64,000 bases of DNA, taken from contig LUQO01000004.1 in NCBI GenBank assembly GCA_001627865.1, positions 136,384 to 200,383 on the forward strand, written 5' to 3'. Positions 50,753-58,646 of the stretch are shown piece by piece. Both the position numbers and the translations under genes were made by a program. Below the pieces are notes generated by a model. It was not told the DNA's origin, did no database searches, and was given only the letters and a program-made list of their open reading frames with translations. Numbering within the stretch: position 1 is the first letter of the stretch; each line of letters opens with the position of its first letter. The DNA is from SAR324 cluster bacterium REDSEA-S27_B3. GTDB lineage: Bacteria > SAR324 > NAC60-12.

Positions 50753-53700
50753 ATGAACAATCGGATGGATTCAAACAATAAAAAAAATAAAAAACAAACA
50801 TCTGCATTTCATGCTGCTGAAGTAATGTCACACGATCTTTCTCTTTTGCGGGGGAAGAGGCTTTCTGCATTTTTTGATGATTCTGAAGTTAAAGGTTTGT
50901 TATCAGCAGAAGAGATAGAAAAAAAGGTTCAGCAATTGAAGAGAATTGATGTGGATTCATATATTCAACGTGTAATCAATCCCTCTGAATCAAAAAAGCG
51001 TCCAAGCGCCCCGGAAATAATTCAGCAATTAGGTGGCAAAATGATTGCTGAAGAAACAGACGGGCCGCTTTACATGTCCGAAATTGAAATAAAGTTTTCA
51101 GGGCAACCCCGCAGACTGGGTTTTATTGCACAGAATCACAAAATACAAAATGGTGTCTGGTACCCAAATCATCACCGTAAGGCGGCAGAAAAAGTGCGCT
51201 TTTTTGCTTCACACAGTATTCCATTAGTGACATTCATGGATACTCCCGGAGCTGCCGCAGATGCAGAAGCAAATCTGGGTAACCAATCTCACAGCATTTC
51301 ATTTTTAATAAGTGAGATGGCAAATTTGCAACTACCTGTTATCGGTGTAGTGTTTGGAGGCGGTTATAGCGGGGGGGCAATTCCATTGGCAACAGCAAAT
51401 ATTCTGCTTTCTGTCAGAGAAGGTGTATTTAACACGATACATCCTAAAGGCTTAAGTAACATTGCGCGTAAATATGATCTGTCCTGGCAGGAGTCTGCAA
51501 AACACATTGGTGTTTCCGCTTATGAGCTTCAATCACAAGGGTATTTTGACGGCATCATAGATTATGCTTATGATCAGCCTCATCAGGTAAAAAACATAAA
51601 GGATGCTATTATCAGCGCGGTTGAGATAACTGAGAAAAATTCATGTAATTTTTTGTATGATAATGAATTCTTCTTCGACCATTATCGCGATAGTATTTAC
51701 CATTATCTCAATCCCTCAAAACTACTGATTGAAAGCAACCGTGTAACCGATCGTTCACCAACGGGGACATTGAATATATTTGGTGATGTTTATCGTTTCA
51801 TGCGTTACCTCAAATTGCGTCAGCGCATTGTCAGCCGATCTATAGAGAATTATGCAAGGCTGAGCTCTCGGAAAACTCCGGTTGGAAAATTACAAGAAAG
51901 GTTAAAAAATGAGCGACAGGAAAAATTCCAGCAATGGTACAAAACACCTTTGGAAGTCCGATATCATGAAAAACTTAACAAACGGTTGGAACAGTTTGTC
52001 AGCGCAAGAGAAGATCGGGAAAAAGAGCGCGGGAAATTTGTAGCATTTTTTATAGGTGATCCACGAGAGAATTATCAAAAAGCTATAGATGATTTAACCT
52101 TGGAAATCCTTCTTTATCTTTATAATTTCTGGATGGATAGTACCTCAGAAAACCTGAAGGAACTTAATGAGCAATTGAGTAAATCCACTCTCCATGATCA
52201 TGCGCCAGATAATCCGAATTTACTTGATTTACTCAGAACAACTGAAATATATAAGAGCTTTCAAAAGAATTTCCAGAACATACTTCTTTTTGATTTACTT
52301 TACAATCAGGTAATAGAAGCACTCCCAACAATAGCTAATGAACTGAAAGGCACAAATCAAATTTCCCAGAAATCCGTGGAACAGCTTTTCGAACAAACTG
52401 TTGAGGGAGCTATGGAGGAATTTGAGAAAAACTCTTTGCATCATGAAAGCCATGATTTACGATCCCAGTTTTTCAAGTGGCTTGCAGGTTTTATTGAGCG
52501 CAAGGATTGTGATGATGTTTTGGGGACCATCAGTGAATGGAAAAAAGTTGTTTTTCCAAGAATGAGTCCTCCGCTGTTTGGGGTAGTTCGTTATTATTTT
52601 TCCGGGCTGCTGCCTTCGCTTTATGCCGCCCAGCAGAATAAGGGACGTTTTCAGGGGAAAATTACTCCACGCAACATTGGAATTAAAGATTTCTGGAATC
52701 GGCTTGATCAATCCTATAAGGATTTATTAATCCAAAATCTGCTGAGAGAAAACAAACGAAATATTATCACTCCAAAAAAAGTTATTGAGCATTTTTTCAA
52801 AGATTTTGAGGAACTGTATGCTGATAGAATTACCTCTAACCCTGTAAAATTTCCTGGTTTTCGAGATGCGATTGAGCAGGCATTAGAGAATGGGGTAACA
52901 CCATGTGGTGTGGTAACCGGACTGGGAACATTCACAGGTGATGAAATAACTGAATCTGACGAAGGGAAAAAATCAAAAACCAAAAAAACTAAAACAAATT
53001 ATCGTGTCGGACTTGTGGTAAGCAATGTGGAGTTTCAAGCAGGTTCTTTTGACATGGCAAGCTGTGAAAAAGTTTGCAGACTGCTTGATGATTGTGCTCG
53101 TTTAAAATTGCCTGTGATCTTTTTTATCTCTTCAGCAGGCATGCAAACAAAAGAGGGCGGCGGCTCTTTATTTTCCATGGCCATCATTAATGAACGCATT
53201 ACCCGATTTGTAAAGGACTTGGATCTTCCGGTACTGTGTTTTGGTTTCCGTGACTGTACCGGAGGGGCACAGGCTAGTTTTGTCACTCATCTGCTTGCAA
53301 GAACATATTATTTTTCCGGATCACAAATACCATTTGCCGGTCAACTGGTAGTAGAAAGTCATTTGCCAGCCCATTCTACATTATCAAATTATTTGTCCAG
53401 TAATCCAGGAACAATGGATGGTCTTGTAAAAAATCCGTTTGACAAGGGAATTGATGAAAAACTGAAGGAAATTGATCCGCAAATTCCTGTCGGCCAATTC
53501 TCAGTGGAAGAGATCATCTCGCGTATCCTGTCAGGTGAATATCAAATCTCAGCAGGTGAAGAAGTCAAATCATATTCCACTCAGGAAAATTTACACACTG
53601 GCGAAATAAAACGAATTTTAATTCACGCCCGGGGATGTACCGCTGCCAGACTGATACGAGGGTCACAGGATGCAGGACTGGAGGTTGTGCTGGTAGCTTC

Positions 53701-55348
53701 TGATCCGGATATGGAAAGTTATCCTGCCAGCTTGCTGAGCGAAAAAGATCACCTGGTTTGTATTGGAGGAAAAACTCCCCAGGATAGTTACTTGAACGGA
53801 ATGAGTGTAATAAGAATCGCCGAACAGGAGGAAGTTGATGCAATTCATCCCGGAATTGGTTTTTTATCAGAATCACCTCATTATGCACGTATTTGCAGAG
53901 AGCATGGATTCAATTTTGTAGGTCCTCGTGCGGTAAATATGGACAGAATGGGGAACAAATCGAATGCGATTGCTACCGCCCGAAGCCTGAATATCCCTGT
54001 TGTCCCTGGTAGTGAAGGTGCCTTAATGGAACCTGCGCACGCTATGAACGTGGCTTCAGAAATTGGTTTCCCTGTTCTGATAAAAGCCGCTCATGGTGGT
54101 GGAGGTAAAGGGATTGAGGTAGTGAGAGAGGCTGGGCGGTTCCAGTCTACTTTCACTCGTATGTCACAGGAAGCTTTGAGCGCTTTTGGAAATGGGGATT
54201 TATATCTGGAAAAATACATTGGTTCAATGCGTCACCTGGAATTGCAGATAATTCGTGACATGCACGGCAATTCAAAATTGCTGGGAATTCGGGATTGTTC
54301 CATTCAGCGTAACTACCAGAAACTTATTGAGGAAACTGCTTCCAGAATTCCTACAAAAATCAAGGATCAGCTATATAATTATGCAGAAAAATTGATTGAG
54401 GAAATTGATTATGTAGGTGCGGGAACAGTAGAATTTATCTACGATTTGGCAGAAAAAAAGGTGTATTTTATGGAAATGAATACACGTCTTCAAGTAGAGC
54501 ATCCTGTATCTGAAATGGTTTCCGGAGTTGATCTTGTTCGCCAGCAGTTTGAAGTTGCACAGGGTAATAACATTCGTGATTTGGATTATAAGCTAAACGG
54601 ACATGCAATTGAATTGCGTGTGATTGCCGAGAAAGTTGAGTTGGATGATAATGGTGAATTATTGTTTGTGCCCGATCCAGGTCATGTGACAGAAGTGTTT
54701 TTCCCTGAAAAGTCTAATGTAAGAGTTATTCAAACGGTAACTTCTGGTTCTGTGGTTTCACCTTTTTATGACAGCCTTGTTGCGCAAATTATTTGCTGGG
54801 GCAAATCACGCCGCGATGCAATCAACCGTTTACTTGATTATTTAAAACGAGTGAGAATTCATGGTATTTCAACTAACCTTGCTTTGAACCGTGCAATTTT
54901 GCAGGATGCGTCTTTTCAAAAAGGAAGTTTCAGCACAGGATTTCTTGCGGATTTTTTCATGCGAATTGACTCACAGAAACTATTAAATGAAGCCCGAAAA
55001 GATTCCGGTGCGTCAAAAAGTCCTGTGGATAAAAAGTCCATAATGCTGGAAGGCTCAGATGAACTTAAAGTCTTATCTCCCCAGATGGGCGGCTTCTATC
55101 GCGCCCCGTCAGAAGAAGATGATCCGTTTGTCAGTGAGGGTCAGATCATTGACGTAAATCAAACACTCTGTTTGCTGGAATCAATGAAAGTCTTCTCAGA
55201 GTTAACGCTTTCGGACTATAAAGGTCCGGATGGCAGTACATTATATCCGGATGATATTAAATACAAAGTAACTCGAGTTATTGCAGAAGACCAAAACACT
55301 GTAAATCAGGGCGATTTGCTATTTGTGATGCTGCCTATGGTTGCCTGA
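50753..55348 (+). CDS. Single-chain acetyl-CoA (acyl-CoA) carboxylase: CT-alpha / CT-beta / BC / BCCP fusion
   Basis: The 1531-residue chain holds all four carboxylase functions. Residues ~90-290 are AccA-like (MDTPGAAADAE ~162, GGGYSGGAIPL). Residues ~300-670 are a helical linker of unknown role. Residues ~690-935 are AccD-like (SSAGMQTKEGGGSLF, GGAQASF) without a zinc ribbon. Residues ~950-1400 are biotin carboxylase (HGGGGKGIEV, RDCSIQRNYQKLIEE, FMEMNTRLQVEHP; ATP and catalytic residues kept). The C-terminus is BCCP with the biotin Lys ~1479 in LESMKVF, with extra residues after the Lys. It presumably makes malonyl-CoA for fatty acids. The order is opposite to eukaryotic ACC. Confidence 0.9.
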   Translation: MNNRMDSNNKKNKKQTSAFHAAEVMSHDLSLLRGKRLSAFFDDSEVKGLLSAEEIEKKVQQLKRIDVDSYIQRVINPSESKKRPSAPEIIQQLGGKMIAEETDGPLYMSEIEIKFSGQPRRLGFIAQNHKIQNGVWYPNHHRKAAEKVRFFASHSIPLVTFMDTPGAAADAEANLGNQSHSISFLISEMANLQLPVIGVVFGGGYSGGAIPLATANILLSVREGVFNTIHPKGLSNIARKYDLSWQESAKHIGVSAYELQSQGYFDGIIDYAYDQPHQVKNIKDAIISAVEITEKNSCNFLYDNEFFFDHYRDSIYHYLNPSKLLIESNRVTDRSPTGTLNIFGDVYRFMRYLKLRQRIVSRSIENYARLSSRKTPVGKLQERLKNERQEKFQQWYKTPLEVRYHEKLNKRLEQFVSAREDREKERGKFVAFFIGDPRENYQKAIDDLTLEILLYLYNFWMDSTSENLKELNEQLSKSTLHDHAPDNPNLLDLLRTTEIYKSFQKNFQNILLFDLLYNQVIEALPTIANELKGTNQISQKSVEQLFEQTVEGAMEEFEKNSLHHESHDLRSQFFKWLAGFIERKDCDDVLGTISEWKKVVFPRMSPPLFGVVRYYFSGLLPSLYAAQQNKGRFQGKITPRNIGIKDFWNRLDQSYKDLLIQNLLRENKRNIITPKKVIEHFFKDFEELYADRITSNPVKFPGFRDAIEQALENGVTPCGVVTGLGTFTGDEITESDEGKKSKTKKTKTNYRVGLVVSNVEFQAGSFDMASCEKVCRLLDDCARLKLPVIFFISSAGMQTKEGGGSLFSMAIINERITRFVKDLDLPVLCFGFRDCTGGAQASFVTHLLARTYYFSGSQIPFAGQLVVESHLPAHSTLSNYLSSNPGTMDGLVKNPFDKGIDEKLKEIDPQIPVGQFSVEEIISRILSGEYQISAGEEVKSYSTQENLHTGEIKRILIHARGCTAARLIRGSQDAGLEVVLVASDPDMESYPASLLSEKDHLVCIGGKTPQDSYLNGMSVIRIAEQEEVDAIHPGIGFLSESPHYARICREHGFNFVGPRAVNMDRMGNKSNAIATARSLNIPVVPGSEGALMEPAHAMNVASEIGFPVLIKAAHGGGGKGIEVVREAGRFQSTFTRMSQEALSAFGNGDLYLEKYIGSMRHLELQIIRDMHGNSKLLGIRDCSIQRNYQKLIEETASRIPTKIKDQLYNYAEKLIEEIDYVGAGTVEFIYDLAEKKVYFMEMNTRLQVEHPVSEMVSGVDLVRQQFEVAQGNNIRDLDYKLNGHAIELRVIAEKVELDDNGELLFVPDPGHVTEVFFPEKSNVRVIQTVTSGSVVSPFYDSLVAQIICWGKSRRDAINRLLDYLKRVRIHGISTNLALNRAILQDASFQKGSFSTGFLADFFMRIDSQKLLNEARKDSGASKSPVDKKSIMLEGSDELKVLSPQMGGFYRAPSEEDDPFVSEGQIIDVNQTLCLLESMKVFSELTLSDYKGPDGSTLYPDDIKYKVTRVIAEDQNTVNQGDLLFVMLPMVA

Positions 55349-55364
55349 TCATTTGTCAGCAGTC

Positions 55365-56381
55365 ATGAATCAAACACAAAAAATTACTACCAATATTTCT
55401 TCTCCTCCGCCAGCAAGTTTAGATCAAATCCTTCAGCCTGTCTCTTCAGACATAGAAATTCTTGAGTCACAGATATCCCGTGATATAAAAACCGACATCC
55501 CTTTGCTCAACAATGCGGCAGAACATATTTTAAGTTCCGGAGGAAAGCGTCTGCGTCCTTCTCTGGTACTTTTAGGGGCGGAGCTGTTTGGAGGTGTTAA
55601 CGAACATGTAATGCAGGCGGCTCAAGTAGTTGAGTACATACACACTGCAACATTGCTGCATGATGATGTTGTGGATGGCGCAGAAACAAGGAGATCAAAA
55701 CAAGCTGTATGCAGAATATGGGGAAATGAGGCGAGTGTACTTTCAGGTGATTATTTGTTTGCAATGTCTTTTCACCGAATGACTAAAATGCGCAATTCTG
55801 AAGTTTTGAAACTCATGTCGGAGACAACAACAAAGATGGCACTTGGGGAATTGTTACAATTAACTCGTTCATTCGAAACAACAGATGAAGAAGAATATTT
55901 AGAAATAATTATTAACAAAACTGCGTGTCTTTTTGCTGCAGCAATCAAAACTGGTGCACTGCTTGCCGATGCTCCTGAAAACTCCGCAAATCAGTTGTAT
56001 GATTACGGTATGGCTTTGGGGATTTGTTTTCAGATAGTTGATGATGCTCTTGATTATACGGACGAGAAAAAAACAGGGAAACCTGTGGGAGGTGATTTGC
56101 AGGAACGCAAAATTACCCTGCCTTTGAGTCATTTGCTCGAAAAAGCAAATCAAGGGGACAGGAAACGGCTGGAAGAGATTTTATCCGGAAAGGAAATTGA
56201 AAAATCTCAAATTAATGAGGTAATCAGCATGATGAAAAGTTACGGTTCAATTCCGTACACATTAGCATACTCCAAAAAGTACGCACTTAAGGCTCAAAGC
56301 TGTTTAGCTAATTTTCCTGATTCGGCTTTGAGAAACGCTCTTTCCCAAATAGCTGATTTCATTGTTTCACGACAGGATTGA
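55365..56381 (+). CDS. ispB: Trans-polyprenyl diphosphate synthase (IspB type)
   Basis: This all-helical prenyltransferase extends farnesyl diphosphate with isopentenyl units to make the quinone side chain. Both aspartate-rich motifs are present: LLHDDVVDGAETRR and FQIVDDALDYTDEKKTGKP. SSGGKRLRPSLVLL binds diphosphate. I use the ATG at 55365; the track's TTG start overlaps the carboxylase gene. It is the last gene of the 46.7-56.4 kb run. Product chain length cannot be read here. Confidence 0.92.
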   Translation: MNQTQKITTNISSPPPASLDQILQPVSSDIEILESQISRDIKTDIPLLNNAAEHILSSGGKRLRPSLVLLGAELFGGVNEHVMQAAQVVEYIHTATLLHDDVVDGAETRRSKQAVCRIWGNEASVLSGDYLFAMSFHRMTKMRNSEVLKLMSETTTKMALGELLQLTRSFETTDEEEYLEIIINKTACLFAAAIKTGALLADAPENSANQLYDYGMALGICFQIVDDALDYTDEKKTGKPVGGDLQERKITLPLSHLLEKANQGDRKRLEEILSGKEIEKSQINEVISMMKSYGSIPYTLAYSKKYALKAQSCLANFPDSALRNALSQIADFIVSRQD

Positions 56382-56401
56382 ATTAACAGAATTTTTTCAT
56401 T

Positions 56402-56836
56402 TTACATTTCCTGCGCGGATGCTGAGTGACGGCTGTAAAGGCTACTCCAGCGGATTGCGCGTCGAGATGCCTCACCGAGTGAAATTAAGATATCCTCAAT
56501 TTTCAGTGGTTTTTCGAAAAAATCATAAGCACCGCCCTGCATGCATTGTATAACCCGCGGTAAGGTACTGTGTGATGTCATTACAAAAATCTGCATAAGG
56601 GAATTCATTTTTTTGATTTCCAGCAATAATTCAACCCCACTCATTTCCCCCATCATAATATCAGTAATCACAACGTGAAAGAAACTTCGCTGCAGTGTGT
56701 TCAGCGCTTCTTCGGCGTTCTTGGCGGTGCTTACGTGATAACCTTCTTTTTCCAAAGATTGACGAAGGACCAAAAGAATATTCTCATCATCATCCACTAC
56801 CAGAATACTTAATTTCGATTCAGTTGTCTTTCCCAT
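56402..56836 (-). CDS. Single-domain response regulator
   Basis: The 144-residue receiver has the acidic pair in ILVVDDDEN, the phospho-Asp in VVITDIMMGEMSG, the Thr/Ser switch in IFVMTSHS and Lys in FEKPLK. The ~25-residue tail has no output domain. It lies 15 bases after the TrpC-like gene. Its kinase is unknown; the only kinase in the window is the NtrB-like protein 30 kb away. Confidence 0.92.
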   Translation of the reverse strand: MGKTTESKLSILVVDDDENILLVLRQSLEKEGYHVSTAKNAEEALNTLQRSFFHVVITDIMMGEMSGVELLLEIKKMNSLMQIFVMTSHSTLPRVIQCMQGGAYDFFEKPLKIEDILISLGEASRRAIRWSSLYSRHSASAQEM

Positions 56837-56851
56837 TAGTTGTTTTTCAGC

Positions 56852-57700
56852 TTAAGATTTATTTACTGTTCCTGTAAGTGATCTTAAAAATCCGACACGG
56901 TCCTCAGCCTTCATAACGGAATTCCCGATTAGAGCTGCGTCACAGGGGATTTTTAACAGACTTTGGATATCTTCCGGAGTATTAACGTAGCTGGCACTGA
57001 TCAAAAGTTTACCAGGCTGTTCCTTCCATGCTCTCAGATCCGGATAACGTTCCCACCATTCTGAAATTACCTCAATGCTTCCTTTGTCATAAGATTCGGT
57101 AGGATCCTCCGGAATTGCTGCGATCGGCCGGTTATTAATCATCAATATGTCCGGATTAGTCCCAAGTGCCCTTGGCAGTTCATTTTCAACAGAACATTCT
57201 ACTACTGCTTCCAGTCCGATATTTTTTGCCTCAGCGATGATTTTACCCAACTCTTTCTGCTTGAAATAATATGCCAGTATCAAAGCCGCGCTTGCTCCGC
57301 GTAAGCGTCCTTCCATAAGCTGATATGAATTTACTATGAACTCTTTGTGCAACAAAGGCAAAGAGGAAATCCCGGATACTTTTTCCAATATTTCAAGAGA
57401 ACCTCCAAACCAGCTCTGATCGGTCAAAACAGAAATTGCTTTTGCGCCTCCATCCTCGAAATCCCTGACTACACAATCAGGTTCAAGCCTCTCAACATTT
57501 TTACGGCCTGGCGCTCTGGATTTTACTTCCAGGATAAGTGAAATCGATTCGTCATGCTTGCGCAACAAGCGCTTTCTAAAATCCGGAGCTGCTTCAAGTT
57601 TATCAATTTGTGTTCTAAGATTTTCTTCGCTAATTTCAGATCTGCGCTGGGCAATCTCTTTTAATTTGAGATCATGTAATCTGTCTAAAAATGTTCTCAC
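56852..57700 (-). CDS. Divergent indole-3-glycerol-phosphate synthase-like protein
   Basis: The 282-residue (beta/alpha)8 barrel belongs to the TrpC family. Retained are Glu/Lys in LILEVKSRA, Lys in LLHKEFIVNSYQ, Glu in AVVECSVENE, NN in LMINNRPI and the phosphate-binding AALIGNSVM. Changed are the ASPSKG loop (here RAPGRKN) and the usual SESGI, which reads SASYV, so one active-site Glu is lost. No other trp genes are near. It may be a true but odd TrpC or a related barrel on another substrate. Confidence 0.75.
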   Translation of the reverse strand: MRTFLDRLHDLKLKEIAQRRSEISEENLRTQIDKLEAAPDFRKRLLRKHDESISLILEVKSRAPGRKNVERLEPDCVVRDFEDGGAKAISVLTDQSWFGGSLEILEKVSGISSLPLLHKEFIVNSYQLMEGRLRGASAALILAYYFKQKELGKIIAEAKNIGLEAVVECSVENELPRALGTNPDILMINNRPIAAIPEDPTESYDKGSIEVISEWWERYPDLRAWKEQPGKLLISASYVNTPEDIQSLLKIPCDAALIGNSVMKAEDRVGFLRSLTGTVNKS

Positions 57701-58016
57701 TGTGTCAATTTAGTACATTCAATTCAAGGGATAAATACAACACCTGCAGATAGTCAACACATCCTAATACAATCAGCATGCCGTTGAGCAGCTTACGATT
57801 CAAGTATTCATTCTTTATATTTTACAGCACTTTTTTTGACATAGCTGTTGATTTTTTCACCTGAATTTAACTTGTTTGGAAGAGTAACTTATATATTTCT
57901 CTACAATTAAAATAATTGTTTGTGGTCTCCATATTGCAGTAATACAAATAAATGACTTTATTTAAAAAGAATAAAGAATATATTAATCAATATATTTCAA
58001 CTACTTAGGAGAAAAA
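57701..58016. other. Intergenic region upstream of the small paralogous genes
   Basis: This is an AT-rich divergent region between the TrpC-like gene and the first small gene. A TTGACA hexamer at 57836-57841 (plus strand) is a possible -35 box, without a good -10 partner at 17 bases. AGGAG lies just before the ATG at 58017. No RNA gene is recognised. Confidence 0.4.
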
Positions 58017-58190
58017 ATGAGTGTTTCTCGCGATCAGATAAATGAAGCAATGGCTCGATTTTTAGAACGCGGAGGTTCAATCCGTCGCTATGATCGAGTT
58101 GTAGGAGAGCCGATTTTAGGCAGTGATATTTGGATTACTGAAGACACATTGGAACTGATTGAAACGAATGACTCCGATTTTTGGGGTTAA
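58017..58190 (+). CDS. Small paralogous protein A (57 aa), not in ORF track
   Basis: The ATG has AGGAG 5-9 bases upstream. The 57-residue product starts MSVSRDQINEAMARFLERGG, has the middle VVGEPILGSD, and ends LELIETNDSDFWG. It has no signal peptide or Cys. A second gene 95 bases on encodes the same beginning, the LGSD segment and the end, which is strong evidence that both are real. The C-terminal half is acidic; the stretch RFLERGGSIRRYD is basic. The function is unknown; I cannot exclude a peptide precursor, an adaptor or a small regulator. Confidence 0.75.
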   Translation: MSVSRDQINEAMARFLERGGSIRRYDRVVGEPILGSDIWITEDTLELIETNDSDFWG

Positions 58191-58285
58191 TCACATTTTT
58201 TTCAGAAAGTTTTTACTTTAGTGTAACGCAGAACTAATCAAGGCTATTTTATTTAGATTATTATAATTAGAACTCAGGAGATGTA

Positions 58286-58444
58286 ATGAGTGTTTCCAAC
58301 CAAAAAAATAATGATGCAATGGCTCGATTTCTTGTACGACGCTATCAGCAGACTGTATTCGTACCTGTATTAGGTAGTGATACAATTCCCTCTGAGAATA
58401 CAATAGAGCTTATCAAAACTCATGACTCAGATTTTCTGGGATAA
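58286..58444 (+). CDS. Small paralogous protein B (52 aa), not in ORF track
   Basis: The ATG is preceded by CAGGAG. The 52-residue product shares MSVS, AMARFL-x-R, P(I/V)LGSD, T-(I/L)-ELI-x-T and the end DSDF-x-G with protein A. It has lost the GG-x-IRRYD part (here VRRYQQTVFV). Shared nucleotide stretches (ATGAGTGTTTC, GCAATGGCTCGATTT) show tandem duplication followed by divergence with the ends conserved. Two small stems (58505-58520 and 58525-58537) follow and may end the message before the convergent MBL/cNMP gene. Confidence 0.75.
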   Translation: MSVSNQKNNDAMARFLVRRYQQTVFVPVLGSDTIPSENTIELIKTHDSDFLG

Positions 58445-58646
58445 GTGATTTTACAAGAATTTTTTTCAAAATCCGCAGTTTCTCAAAAAAAGAATCTTCT
58501 GCTGCAGACAAAAAAGTCTGTATAGGTCATCCTGACCAAGAAAAAATAGCTGAAGTTTCTTGTTCTCTTTAAAAAAGTTTCTACAAAAACGTAGCTGTCC
58601 GATTCAGCAATTAATATTGTTGATGTATGGATTTATATGGAACACA

